A stretch of DNA of 64,000 nt from Lelliottia sp. JS-SCA-14. Its GTDB lineage: Bacteria; Pseudomonadota; Gammaproteobacteria; Enterobacterales; Enterobacteriaceae. How positions within the stretch are numbered: the stretch's first letter is position 1; every line of letters begins with the position of its first letter. The notes under the pieces are model-generated. The model was not told where the DNA came from, searched no databases, and was given only the letters and a program-made list of their open reading frames with translations. Positions 27,221-36,580 of this stretch are shown here, piece by piece. Made by a program: the position numbers and the translations under genes. The DNA is taken from NCBI RefSeq assembly GCF_035593345.1, contig NZ_CP141606.1, positions 3,162,001 to 3,226,000 of the forward strand, given 5' to 3'.

Positions 27221-27227
27221 AGCGTAG
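27221..27227 (-). promoter_or_regulatory. sigma-S-like -10 element for osmF
   Basis: On the minus strand TCTACGCTTT fits the sigma-S extended -10 pattern (KCTAYRCT). It lies about 50 nt upstream of the osmF start. OsmF is RpoS-dependent in E. coli, which fits. Confidence 0.4.
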
Positions 27228-27277
27228 ACTAAAAATTGGGTATTATCCCAATGTTGATCAGTTAAACACTGGAGGTG

Positions 27278-27637
27278 GTTCCGTTCACCTTATGTTCGGC
27301 AGAATATAATTGCTTCATATCTTGTGAACGTGACAAAGGGGCCAACACCAGTGCCACATTCAGACGGCTGTAAAGCTGGAGGGATCGAGAGTCCGGCTGA
27401 AAATCGCCGAAGCGTTTCCTGGAGGCCGGGTCGAGGCGCAGGGAAGCGCCGAGAGGGTGCGACCTGCATGGATGCAGGATCGCGCCCGACCCGAAAGCCG
27501 CAAGGAATAAGCTGAGGGCACCGCGAAGCGGCGATTTTCCTGGCCGGGAGCCGGGATTGTTAAGGGGGCGGCGGCCCCCTTAACACGTTCACCGCAGAGA
27601 AATTATCAAGAAGCAGAGGAATGAAAGTGAACGGAAC
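27278..27637. repeat. dispersed structured non-coding repeat, short copy (A)
   Basis: A 360-nt element bounded by inverted repeats GTTCCGTTCAC (27278-27288) and GTGAACGGAAC (27627-27637), filling most of the gap between osmF and the MFS gene. Inside are a long-range perfect stem GAAAATCGCCG (27399-27409) / CGGCGATTTTC (27529-27539) enclosing smaller hairpins (for example CCTGCATGGATGCAGG), and a GC-rich 11-bp hairpin GTTAAGGGGGC / GCCCCCTTAAC (27559-27584). No credible gene lies inside. A second copy is at 46762-47309; copy A lacks about 185 nt present there. Confidence 0.85.
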
Positions 27638-27667
27638 GATTCCACTGATCCCTCAAAGAGCTTAGCC

Positions 27668-28909
27668 TTAATGACCAGTAGCTTCCGGCAACCTCAACGG
27701 AACCGTCAACAGGCTCGCCGCAAAATAAAGCAGCGCTATCACCCACAGCGTCCCTTCCACACCGAAAGGTGACACGCACAGCGTCACAATCAGCGGACCA
27801 ACGAAATTACTCAGCCCCGACCCCAGATTCAGACAGGAGATGGCCGCGCCTTTGTTCTCTGGCAGCAGCGACGGGATCAGCGCGCTCAGTGGGCCAAAGG
27901 CCCCCAGCCCGATGGCGTACAGCGCCAGGGCCAGAAACAGCGCCGTTTCGCTGTCGCCGAACAGCACCGGGGCGTAACACACCGCCAGCATCGCCAGGCC
28001 GCACAGGGTGCCGGAGAACCAGACTACCGTGTTGCGCCAGCCGATGGTGTCGCCCAGCCAACCGAAAAAGTAGTTGGCAAAGATGTTAACCACGTTTACC
28101 AGCCCCCAGATGGTGAGCCATTCGGCGATGCTAAATCCGAAGCGCGGGAGATAGACCGGCATCAGGATCACCAGCGAAAACTTGCCGATATCGTTGATGG
28201 TTTTGACGATCACCGCCAGACGCATTTTCGGCTCGCGCACCAGCACCAGAATCCCCTCTGCAAAGGCCGCACCGAGATGGCCGCCGCGCCGCCACTGGGG
28301 ACGGTCGCGATTGAGTACCAGGGCGCAGAAGGCTCCGAGCGCGACAAAGGCGAACCCGCTCAGCAGCGTGGACTTTTCGCCGATGCGCGGCAACATCAGG
28401 CTGGAGTACCACGGCCCGACGATGGTCATCCCCACGCCGAACGCAATCCAGAACCACGATACCGCGCGCCCGAGGATCCCCGGCTCACAGCGCTGGTTAA
28501 TCCACACCAAAAACGAATAGGAGAACAGCGGATAGGCCACGCCGCGCAGGGCATAGCTCGCCACCATCAGAGGGTAATTTCCCTGCGGCAGGGCGTAGCC
28601 GATAAACGGAACCGAACCGATGAAGTAGAGAAGCGTCGCGGCCCACATCAGGCGGCGCAGGCCGAGCACGCCAGCCCCAATCCCGGAGAACCATGACACC
28701 GCCGCGACGCACAGGCCAAACACCGACGACAGCAGGCTGATATGGACCGCGTCAAAACCCCGGTGCTGAAGCATCGACGCCAGCCAGCTCTGCTCGATAG
28801 TGGCCCCGGTGATAAACAGGAAAATCCCGACAAAGCCCCAGCACAGCTCCTTCGGTAATCCCAGCCGGGCCCACAGGCCCTGCTGGATAAAGACGCTCTG
28901 ATCCGTCAT
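27668..28909 (-). CDS. MFS transporter, RbtT/DalT/CsbX-like family
   Basis: 413 residues with 12 predicted transmembrane segments. It resembles the polyol permease group (ribitol/D-arabinitol RbtT and DalT): LRGVAYPLFSYSFLVWIN and ENKGAAISCLNLGSGLSNFVGP. The start overlaps the end of the upstream symporter gene by 4 nt (ATGA), so it is the last gene of an operon GH28 - GPH symporter - MFS. Substrate unknown; the context suggests a sugar acid or galacturonide product. Absent at this position in E. coli. Confidence 0.82.
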   Translation of the reverse strand: MTDQSVFIQQGLWARLGLPKELCWGFVGIFLFITGATIEQSWLASMLQHRGFDAVHISLLSSVFGLCVAAVSWFSGIGAGVLGLRRLMWAATLLYFIGSVPFIGYALPQGNYPLMVASYALRGVAYPLFSYSFLVWINQRCEPGILGRAVSWFWIAFGVGMTIVGPWYSSLMLPRIGEKSTLLSGFAFVALGAFCALVLNRDRPQWRRGGHLGAAFAEGILVLVREPKMRLAVIVKTINDIGKFSLVILMPVYLPRFGFSIAEWLTIWGLVNVVNIFANYFFGWLGDTIGWRNTVVWFSGTLCGLAMLAVCYAPVLFGDSETALFLALALYAIGLGAFGPLSALIPSLLPENKGAAISCLNLGSGLSNFVGPLIVTLCVSPFGVEGTLWVIALLYFAASLLTVPLRLPEATGH

Positions 28910-30465
28910 GCCATTTTGTCCCGCAGTGCGCGCGCATTCAGGCGTTTACGGTTCTGATAGCCAACGCTGTTTTCCCCCCAGCAGTGGTCGTACGGCATGC
29001 CGGTCAGGCTTTCGATCACCGCTTTGTTCTCCGCGCTGACCGTCGCCTTGCTGCCGCCCTGTTTCAGGCGCGCCACCTCTTCGTTGAGGATCGCGTGGGT
29101 GCGGCTGTTGACCTTAAACTGGAAGGCAGACCAGATGCCCCATAGCGTCAAAATGACCGGGAGCACAATCATGATCACCAGAATCATATTGATAGCCGAC
29201 TGCGGCTGGGCGCTTTGCCCGGAGACAAACCCGGACATCTGCAGCGCCACGCCGACGAGGAAAATCGACAGCGCCTGCGAGGCCTTACGCAGCAGGCTCA
29301 TAAAGCCCGCGAAGATCCCTTCCCGGCGACGGCAGGTGAGAATTTCATCCACGTCCGCGACGAAGGTGTAGTTGTTCCACGGAATGGCGTAGATCCCGCC
29401 GCGCGCCAGCCCGGCCACCGCCGCGCCGACGTACAGCAGCGTCATCCCGCTGGTGCCGCTGAAATACGCCGAGACAAACAGGGCAAAGGCCACCAGCGCC
29501 ATCGTCGCCTGTGTCGCAAAGGCGCGCGACGGGGAGAAACGCAGGGTCAGCCAGGTCGCGATGCCGACGCCGAAGAACTGCAGACCGTTCACCACGCCCA
29601 GCAGGTTGGAGGCCATCACCGACGAGGTCATCAGGGCAAAGACCACAAAGTAGGTAAAGACCGAGTTGAAAATGTCCTGCGCCACCGAACCGCCGAGATA
29701 CATCCCCAGGTGCGAGCGGAAGGTTTTGATTTTTAATGTCGACACAAAATCGTAATAGATATGGTACGCCCGGGTGGCGAACGGCTCTTTCTCTTCGTCC
29801 TCGTCCTCGTCCTGGTGCTCGTTTTGCTGGATCTCCTCCAGCGAGCGCTCCCAGGTACCGAAGTAGACAAAGAACAGCACAATCATAAAGGAGACGGTGA
29901 AAATCGCCCCGGTGTAGAAGAACGAATCGGAAGAGTCAGGCCCAAAGTACGCCACCAGACGCCCCGGCAGAAACGCTGCCGCAAAGCCCGCGAGCTGGGC
30001 GATGTACATGCGCGCGCTGGTCAGTTTTGAGCGCTTTTTGAAATCCGACGTCATCTCCGCCGACAGGGTGTCGTACGGGATGATGATCATGGTGTAGACG
30101 ATCTCAAACAGGATGTAGAACAGCAGATACATCCAGTAGTTGAAGCCCTCGACCCAAAGCAAGCTGTAGACCGACACCAGTGGAATACTGGCTAACAGGA
30201 AGAAGCGGCGGCGACCAAACCGGCGACCGAGACGCGTTTTGTGGAAGTTATCGGAAACGTAGCCGATCACCGGGCACATGATCACATCGACAATTCTCGC
30301 CACCGCGAACAGCGACCCTGCCTGGATTGGCGTCAGGCCGCAAAAGGTGGTTAAGAAGAACAGCAGCCAGGCGCTGACCAGGGTAAAGGCCCCCGAGCCG
30401 ATCACATCCGCCAGACCGTAGCAGACGTAGTTCCGCAGTTTGATTTCTCGCACTTTTTTGATCAT
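28906..30465 (-). CDS. GPH-family sugar:cation symporter (galacturonide-type)
   Basis: 519 residues, 12 transmembrane segments, MelB-like glycoside-pentoside-hexuronide family: YGLADVIGSGAFTLVSAW near the N-terminus, VARIVDVIMCPVIGYVSDNF, and IPYDTLSAEMTSDFKKRSKLTSARM. A very acidic cytoplasmic loop (EHQDEDEDEEKEP, about residues 215-228) is unusual. Its neighbour is a GH28 enzyme and the family includes oligogalacturonide transporters such as TogT, so uptake of pectin oligomers is the best guess. It overlaps both neighbours by 4 nt. Confidence 0.83.
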   Translation of the reverse strand: MIKKVREIKLRNYVCYGLADVIGSGAFTLVSAWLLFFLTTFCGLTPIQAGSLFAVARIVDVIMCPVIGYVSDNFHKTRLGRRFGRRRFFLLASIPLVSVYSLLWVEGFNYWMYLLFYILFEIVYTMIIIPYDTLSAEMTSDFKKRSKLTSARMYIAQLAGFAAAFLPGRLVAYFGPDSSDSFFYTGAIFTVSFMIVLFFVYFGTWERSLEEIQQNEHQDEDEDEEKEPFATRAYHIYYDFVSTLKIKTFRSHLGMYLGGSVAQDIFNSVFTYFVVFALMTSSVMASNLLGVVNGLQFFGVGIATWLTLRFSPSRAFATQATMALVAFALFVSAYFSGTSGMTLLYVGAAVAGLARGGIYAIPWNNYTFVADVDEILTCRRREGIFAGFMSLLRKASQALSIFLVGVALQMSGFVSGQSAQPQSAINMILVIMIVLPVILTLWGIWSAFQFKVNSRTHAILNEEVARLKQGGSKATVSAENKAVIESLTGMPYDHCWGENSVGYQNRKRLNARALRDKMA

Positions 30466-31793
30466 TTTGAACTCCGGATATTCTCAGGATCCCAGCCCGC
30501 AGGCAGCGGCGATGGGCGCGTCAGAGTGACGGCGTGCAGGTGCAACCCGTCGACGCCATGGGCATAAATGGCGGGCAGGCCGTGCGGATAAGGTTCCACG
30601 CCGTGGGCGCGCCCGGTTTCGGCGTTCACCTTATAGGCGTTATCCAGCCCCATTCCGGTCGGCCGCTCCGGGTTGCACGGCGGACGCACGTCGTAGCAGC
30701 CCTGATCATCGGATTCAGCGAGTTGCTGATTGAAGGTCAGGCCGTTAAAGGTGATGTCGCGGATAGCGCCCGGCGTTTCGCTGTGCAGATTGATTGCCCC
30801 CTCCCCCGTGCCGTTCAGGCCTGAGAAGGTGACCTGGCGGATATCGCCTGGCGTCACGTCCGGCGCGCGATGGCGAACCGAGATAAACACCGGATCAGCT
30901 TTCCCCCAGTGGCACGGATGGCCGTGGCGACAGTCGAAGAGAATGTTGCTGAAACTCATCATGCTGAAATGGCCGCCGTCGCGGGAGACCAGGCCAATCC
31001 CGCGATTGGATTCAAAAATCACGCAGTTGCTGACGGCCAGATGGGTGATGTCGGCGAAGGTTTCGGTCCCGACTTTAATCGCGCAGCTTTTGGAGCGGAT
31101 GATGCAGTTGTTGATCGTAACGTTGTCGATCGGCTGCTGCAGTTCGGGCGCTTTGGCGGTGGTTTTCAGGCAGATGCCGTCGTCGGCGGCGCTGAAATAG
31201 CTGTCGCTGATATGCACGTGCTGGCAGCTGTCGATGTCCAGCGCGTCGGTGTTCGCCAGCGTCAGATCGTTATCGATGGTGATGTTGCGGATAAACACGT
31301 GATTGCAGCTCACCAGATGGGCGGTCCACATCGGCGAGTCGTACAGGGTGATGTCGGTGATGCGCACCTGCTCGCACCCTTCCAGCACCAGCAGACGCGG
31401 ACGCTGGGGTTTGGGCTGACGATAGCCCTGATCATCCGCCTGTGAGGCAAACCAGGCCGTGGCGTTGCCGTCGATACAGCCCGCTCCGCTCAGCGTCACA
31501 TTGCGCGCGTCGCGGGCGTAGATCAGCGCCATGCGTGAGAGCTCGGCCATGCTTTGGGTTTCTGCCGCGTGGTAATCCGCGACGTTCTGGCTGGCGAGCA
31601 GCCGCGCGCCCGCGTCCAGATGCAGGGTGAAATTCGACGGCAGCACCAGCGTGCCAGTGAGGTAAATTCCCGGCGTGACCACCAGCGTGCCGCCTCCGGC
31701 TGCGGCAAGTTGATCGATTAGGCTTTGGAGGGTGGACGTCACCGGCGTCTGGCCGCTGCGATCGAGGGAGACATTTTCTAATGAGAGTTTCAT
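30462..31793 (-). CDS. glycoside hydrolase family 28 (polygalacturonase-like)
   Basis: 443 residues from the ATG at 31793, which has AGGT upstream; a longer frame starts at 31844. Right-handed beta-helix with GH28 catalytic elements: NTDALDIDSC (first catalytic Asp region), SAADDGICLK (catalytic DD) and SCAIKVGTET. The classical GHG motif is not evident, so it belongs to a divergent GH28 branch. No signal peptide is seen, so it probably acts in the cytoplasm on imported galacturonide oligomers. First gene of a three-gene operon with two ATGA overlaps. Confidence 0.8.
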   Translation of the reverse strand: MKLSLENVSLDRSGQTPVTSTLQSLIDQLAAAGGGTLVVTPGIYLTGTLVLPSNFTLHLDAGARLLASQNVADYHAAETQSMAELSRMALIYARDARNVTLSGAGCIDGNATAWFASQADDQGYRQPKPQRPRLLVLEGCEQVRITDITLYDSPMWTAHLVSCNHVFIRNITIDNDLTLANTDALDIDSCQHVHISDSYFSAADDGICLKTTAKAPELQQPIDNVTINNCIIRSKSCAIKVGTETFADITHLAVSNCVIFESNRGIGLVSRDGGHFSMMSFSNILFDCRHGHPCHWGKADPVFISVRHRAPDVTPGDIRQVTFSGLNGTGEGAINLHSETPGAIRDITFNGLTFNQQLAESDDQGCYDVRPPCNPERPTGMGLDNAYKVNAETGRAHGVEPYPHGLPAIYAHGVDGLHLHAVTLTRPSPLPAGWDPENIRSSK

Positions 31794-32105
31794 GTGAATA
31801 CCTGTCTGCTGTGATGTGACAGGGATTAAACGGGTTTTCTGCATCGGGTGAGCGGCGTGTTTAGCGGGGTTTTGTGGGAAGAGTGAAGAGAGTCACGCCT
31901 GTTGGGTGCGGGGGGTAGCGCTTTTGATCCTGTTCACGTTTTCGCCGGTGAGGGAAAAATGAAGTGTGAATGGGGTCACGTTTTGTGGCGGGATTAGGGG
32001 TGAAAAGGCGTGTGGTGGAGAGGTTTGATGATGAGAGGGAGGAATGTTGCGGGATGGGTCACAGATTGGGTGGGGAGTGAGGGGTTGGGGGTTGTGCGGT
32101 CTGTT

Positions 32106-32223
32106 GCCCTCACCCCGGCCCTCTCCCACAGGGAGAGGGAGGATTTAGTCCCCTCTCCCTCGAGCGAGAAAACCAGCGCCGTGCGATCCCCTCTCCCTTT
32201 GGGAGAGGGTTAGGGTGAGGGGG
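32106..32223. repeat. inverted pair of boxC-like palindromic repeats
   Basis: GCCCTCACCCCGGCCCTCTC (from 32106) and GGGAGAGGGTTAGGGTGAGG (to 32220) are inverted copies about 80 nt apart, each with an internal CCCTCTCCC / GGGAGAGGG hairpin. A related single copy occurs at 37153-37188. The name boxC is used for resemblance. They fill the gap between the GH28 gene and bglX; the rest of that 440-nt gap shows no gene. Confidence 0.7.
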
Positions 32224-32233
32224 AAAATCGCCA

Positions 32234-34531
32234 CTACAGAAGCTCAAACTCCCCTTTATTCACCCGCGCCGAATCCACGCCGATAAACACGTTGAACTTG
32301 CCCGCTTCCGCGTCGTATTTCATCTGCTGATTCCAGAACTTCAGCGCATCCACGTCAATCGGGAAGCTGACGGTTTTGGTTTCACCCGGTTTCAGGTCAA
32401 CTTTCTCGAAGCCGCGCAGCTGTTTTACCGGACGGCTCATGGACGCCGTCACATCCTGGACGTACATCTGAATCACCGTTGCGCCTTCGCGTTTACCGGT
32501 GTTGGTCACGTCGACGCTGGCCGTCACTTTTCCGTCACGTTTCATCGTTGGGGCAGACATTTTCACATCCGACACCTTGAAGGTGGTGTAGCTCAGACCA
32601 TAACCGAACGGATACAGCGGGCCGTTAGCTTCGTCGAAGTAGCGCGAGGTGTATTTGTTCGGCTTATCGGCGTTATACGGGCGACCGGTGTTCAGGTGGC
32701 TGTAGTAAACCGGGATCTGGCCGACGGAGCGCGGGAAGGACATCGGCAGTTTGCCCGACGGGTTGTAATCGCCAAACAGCACGTCGGCGATGGCGTTCCC
32801 GCCTTCGGTCCCGGCGAACCAGGTTTCCAGCAGCGCGTCGGCCTGCTGATCCTCTTTCACCAGCGTCAGCGGACGACCATTCATCAGCACCAGCACCAGC
32901 GGTTTGCCGGTCGCTTTCAGGGCGCTAATCAGGTCGCGCTGGCTCTGCGGAATGTTGATATCGGTACGGCTGGACGCTTCGTGGGCCATGCCCTGCGCTT
33001 CACCGACGACGGCAACCACCACGTCAGACTGCTTCGCCGCCTTGACCGCTTCGTCGATCATCTCTTTCGCCGAGCGCGGATCGACTTTCACCGCCTCTTC
33101 GTACTGGTTCAGGAAGGTGACGATGTCTTTATCGTCAGTGACGTTCGCCCCTTTGGCGTAAACGACTTTGCCGTTTTCACCCAGCGCGTTCTTGATGCCG
33201 GTGAGTACGGTAACGGACTGATCGGCTACGCCCGCGGCGGACCAGCTGCCCATCACGTCGCGTTTGCTGTCAGCCAGCGGGCCGACCACCGCAATCGTGC
33301 CAGATTTTTTCAGCGGCAAGGTTTCGAGACGGTTTTTCAGCAGCACCAGGCTTTCGCGTGCCACTTCACGGGCTTCTTTGCGATGCAGGCGGCTTTCGGC
33401 GTTGGTGTCGACCGGGTCAGAATCTTTCGGCCCTAAGTGGCTGTACGGATCGTTAAACAGCCCCATGTCATATTTCACGTTCAGCACGTGACGGGTGGCG
33501 TCGTCCAGCTCGGCCATGGTGACTTTGCCGGTTTTCACCAGGTCAGGAAGGTATTTGCTGTAGTACTCGTCGCTCATGCTCATGTTGATCCCGGCTTTGA
33601 GCGCCACGCGGACCGCGTCTTCCGGATCGGAAGCGGTGCCGTGTTTAATCAGCTCTTTGATCGCGCCGTGATCGGAAACGGTAATGCCTTTAAAGCCCCA
33701 CTGGTCGCGCAGGACGTCTTTCAGCAGCCAGGCATCGGAGGTCGCCGGCGTGCCGTTGAGGGAGTTCAGGGCCACCATCACCGCGCCGCTGCCGGCGTCA
33801 AGTCCGGCTTTGTACGGCGGCATGTAGTCGTTGAACAGGCGCTGCGGGCTCATGTCGACGGTGTTGTACTCTTTCCCGCCCTCCACTGCGCCATAGGCGG
33901 CGAAGTGTTTGACGCTGGTCATCACCGAATAGCGATCCGCCGGGCTTTTGCCCTGCATCGCTTCGACCATGGTTTTGCCGAGGGTGGCGGTTAAATACGT
34001 GTCTTCCCCGAAGCCTTCCGAAGCGCGGCCCCAGCGCGGATCGCGCGAGACGTCGACCATCGGCGCCCAGGTCATGTTCAGGCCGTCGTCGGCCGCTTCA
34101 TAGGCGGAAATGCGCCCCACGGTTCTGACCGCATCGAGGTTAAAGGACGAGGCTAAACCGAGGCTGATCGGGAAGACGGTACGCTGCCCGTGGACCACGT
34201 CGTAGGCGAAGAAGAGAGGAATTTTCAGGCGGCTGAGCTGCATCACCTGGTCCTGCATTTTGCGGATATCTTCCCGGGTCACGGTGTTGAAAATCGCCCC
34301 GACCTGGCTCTCCTTGATCATCTCGCGGATCGCCTCTTTCGGGTTATCCGGACCGACGCTTATCAGACGCAGCTGGCCGATTTTTTCATCGACCGTCATT
34401 TTGGTGAGCAAGTCCGTGACGAAGGCGTCGCGGGCTTCCGGGGTTAATGGGTGGTTGCCAAACAGATCGTCAGCCAGCGCGGGTTGCAGCGCCAGGCTTA
34501 CTGCGACAGCTACAGAACAAAGCCATTTCAT
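32234..34531 (-). CDS. bglX: periplasmic beta-glucosidase BglX
   Basis: 765 residues, the same length as E. coli BglX, starting at MKWLCSVAVAVSLALQPALA (signal peptide, cleavage after ALA). GH3 N-terminal domain with the nucleophile Asp region GITVSDHGAIKEL, a GH3 C-terminal domain, and a fibronectin-III-like domain at the end (about 660-765). It hydrolyses beta-glucosides in the periplasm. Longer upstream frame (to 34603) is rejected because it hides the signal. Divergent from dld. Confidence 0.96.
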   Translation of the reverse strand: MKWLCSVAVAVSLALQPALADDLFGNHPLTPEARDAFVTDLLTKMTVDEKIGQLRLISVGPDNPKEAIREMIKESQVGAIFNTVTREDIRKMQDQVMQLSRLKIPLFFAYDVVHGQRTVFPISLGLASSFNLDAVRTVGRISAYEAADDGLNMTWAPMVDVSRDPRWGRASEGFGEDTYLTATLGKTMVEAMQGKSPADRYSVMTSVKHFAAYGAVEGGKEYNTVDMSPQRLFNDYMPPYKAGLDAGSGAVMVALNSLNGTPATSDAWLLKDVLRDQWGFKGITVSDHGAIKELIKHGTASDPEDAVRVALKAGINMSMSDEYYSKYLPDLVKTGKVTMAELDDATRHVLNVKYDMGLFNDPYSHLGPKDSDPVDTNAESRLHRKEAREVARESLVLLKNRLETLPLKKSGTIAVVGPLADSKRDVMGSWSAAGVADQSVTVLTGIKNALGENGKVVYAKGANVTDDKDIVTFLNQYEEAVKVDPRSAKEMIDEAVKAAKQSDVVVAVVGEAQGMAHEASSRTDINIPQSQRDLISALKATGKPLVLVLMNGRPLTLVKEDQQADALLETWFAGTEGGNAIADVLFGDYNPSGKLPMSFPRSVGQIPVYYSHLNTGRPYNADKPNKYTSRYFDEANGPLYPFGYGLSYTTFKVSDVKMSAPTMKRDGKVTASVDVTNTGKREGATVIQMYVQDVTASMSRPVKQLRGFEKVDLKPGETKTVSFPIDVDALKFWNQQMKYDAEAGKFNVFIGVDSARVNKGEFELL

Positions 34532-34719
34532 GTTGTTGTACTCTCTCATCATCAACCGCCGGGAAACTCGGCCAGACCGTGCGAAAAGCGCAGTGTGCCA
34601 CAAACCCTCAGAACGTTGCAGGGTTATTCTCTGATTTTTCTCATGAATACTTGTTCGCTTAACAGTTAATCGCGCTATGCTTTACAGCGAGAAATTTGCC
34701 CCACCACAAGGAGTGGAAG

Positions 34720-36486
34720 ATGACTTCTGTTCGCACACAAAATAACAACACATTGATTAACGAACTGTCTCGCCTGGTCGGTCATTCACACCTGCTGACG
34801 GACCCGGAAAAAACCGCCCGCTATCGCAAGGGCTTCCGTTCTGGTCAGGGTGAAGCGCTGGCCGTGGTCTTCCCCGGCACGCTGCTGGAACTCTGGCGCG
34901 TCCTGAGCGCCTGCGTCGCCGCCGACAAAATTATTCTGATGCAGGCGGCGAATACCGGCCTGACGGAAGGCTCCACGCCGAACGGCAATGATTACGACCG
35001 GGATATCGTCATTATCAGCACCCTGCGCCTCGACAAACTGCATCTGCTGGATAAAGGCGAACAGGTGCTGGCCTATCCTGGCACCACGCTCTATTCCCTG
35101 GAAAAAGCGCTCAAGCCGCTGGGCCGCGAGCCGCACTCGGTGATTGGCTCCTCGTGCATTGGCGCGTCCGTGGTCGGCGGGATCTGCAATAACTCCGGCG
35201 GTTCGCTGGTGCAGCGCGGTCCGGCGTACACGGAGATGTCTCTGTTTGCGCGCATTGATGAAAACGGCAAATTGCAGCTGGTGAACCATCTGGGGATTAA
35301 CCTGGGCGTGACGCCGGAGCAGATCCTCAGCAAGCTCGACGACGAGCGCGTGAGCGACGCCGACGTGCAGCACGATGGCCGTCACGCCCACGATCACGAT
35401 TACGTTGAACGCGTGCGCGATATCGAGGCCGATACCCCGGCGCGCTATAACGCTGACCCCGATCGTCTGTTTGAATCCTCCGGCTGCGCGGGCAAGCTGG
35501 CGGTGTTCGCCGTGCGCCTTGATACCTTCCCCGCGGAGAAAAATCAGCAGGTCTTTTATATCGGCACCAACCAGCCGGACGTGCTGACCGAGATCCGTCG
35601 CCATATTCTGGGTGAATTCCGGAATCTGCCGGTCGCGGGCGAGTATATGCATCGCGATATTTACGATATCGCCGAGCGCTACGGGAAAGACACCTTCCTG
35701 ATGATCGACAAGCTCGGCACCGACAAAATGCCGTTCTTCTTTACGATGAAGGGCCGCGCCGACGCGATGCTCGGTAAAGTGTCCTTATTTAAACCGCACT
35801 TCACCGACCGCTTTATGCAGAAGCTCGGCACCGCCTTCCCGGCGCACCTTCCGCCGCGCATGAAAAGCTGGCGCGATAAGTACGAACATCACCTGTTGCT
35901 GAAGATGTCGGGTGACGGGATTGCCGAGGCGCAAAGCTGGCTGGCGGAGTTCTTTAAAACCGCAGAAGGCGATTTCTTTGCCTGTACGCCGGAAGAAGGC
36001 AGCAAGGCATTCTTACACCGCTTTGCCGCGGCGGGTGCGGCGATTCGCTATCAGGCAGTTCACGCGGATGAAGTTGAAGATATTCTGGCGCTGGATATCG
36101 CCCTGCGCCGCAACGATACGGAGTGGTTTGAACATCTGCCGCCGGAAATCGACAGCAAACTGGTGCATAAACTCTATTACGGTCACTTTATGTGTCACGT
36201 TTTCCACCAGGATTACATCGTCAAAAAAGGCGTCGACGCACACGAACTGAAAGAGCAGATGCTGGAGCTGCTGCGTGCGCGCGGGGCGCAATACCCGGCG
36301 GAACACAACGTCGGCCATCTGTATGAAGCGCCTGAGACGCTTAAACGTTTTTATCGTGAGAATGACCCGACAAACAGCATGAATCCGGGCATTGGTAAGA
36401 CGACGAAGCATAAATACTGGAAAGAAGCGGCTGACGCAGAGCGCGACGCGACGCAAGCCGCTGATCAAACAGTAAAGCCACACTGA
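34720..36486 (+). CDS. dld: quinone-dependent D-lactate dehydrogenase
   Basis: 588 residues from the ATG preceded by AAGGAG. FAD-binding PCMH domain (MQAANTGLTEGSTPNG, VIGSSCIGASVVGGICNNSGG) and the C-terminal membrane-binding D-lactate dehydrogenase domain with MNPGIGKTTKHKYW near the end. It is a peripheral inner-membrane flavoenzyme oxidising D-lactate to pyruvate and feeding electrons to ubiquinone. The C-terminal tail (about 15 residues) is longer than in E. coli. A terminator follows. Confidence 0.96.
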   Translation: MTSVRTQNNNTLINELSRLVGHSHLLTDPEKTARYRKGFRSGQGEALAVVFPGTLLELWRVLSACVAADKIILMQAANTGLTEGSTPNGNDYDRDIVIISTLRLDKLHLLDKGEQVLAYPGTTLYSLEKALKPLGREPHSVIGSSCIGASVVGGICNNSGGSLVQRGPAYTEMSLFARIDENGKLQLVNHLGINLGVTPEQILSKLDDERVSDADVQHDGRHAHDHDYVERVRDIEADTPARYNADPDRLFESSGCAGKLAVFAVRLDTFPAEKNQQVFYIGTNQPDVLTEIRRHILGEFRNLPVAGEYMHRDIYDIAERYGKDTFLMIDKLGTDKMPFFFTMKGRADAMLGKVSLFKPHFTDRFMQKLGTAFPAHLPPRMKSWRDKYEHHLLLKMSGDGIAEAQSWLAEFFKTAEGDFFACTPEEGSKAFLHRFAAAGAAIRYQAVHADEVEDILALDIALRRNDTEWFEHLPPEIDSKLVHKLYYGHFMCHVFHQDYIVKKGVDAHELKEQMLELLRARGAQYPAEHNVGHLYEAPETLKRFYRENDPTNSMNPGIGKTTKHKYWKEAADAERDATQAADQTVKPH

Positions 36487-36532
36487 AATTATTGTTAAGC
36501 ACGTGATTCTCGTACTAGAGTAGTTTCACGCC

Positions 36533-36560
36533 GCCGGAGAAACGTTTCTCCGGCTTTTTT
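36533..36560 (+). terminator. rho-independent terminator of dld
   Basis: GCCGGAGAAA / TTTCTCCGGC, a 10-bp stem followed by six T, 46 nt after the dld stop. Confidence 0.9.
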
Positions 36561-36580
36561 CTCTGAGGAGCCTGCCCACC

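Noticed and set aside
27324..27515. 63-codon frame inside repeat copy A (and a 107-codon one at 46861-47184 in copy B)
   Set aside because: They exist only because the repeat is GC-rich and palindromic. The copy B frame runs across the block deleted from A, and there is no ribosome-binding site or protein-like composition.
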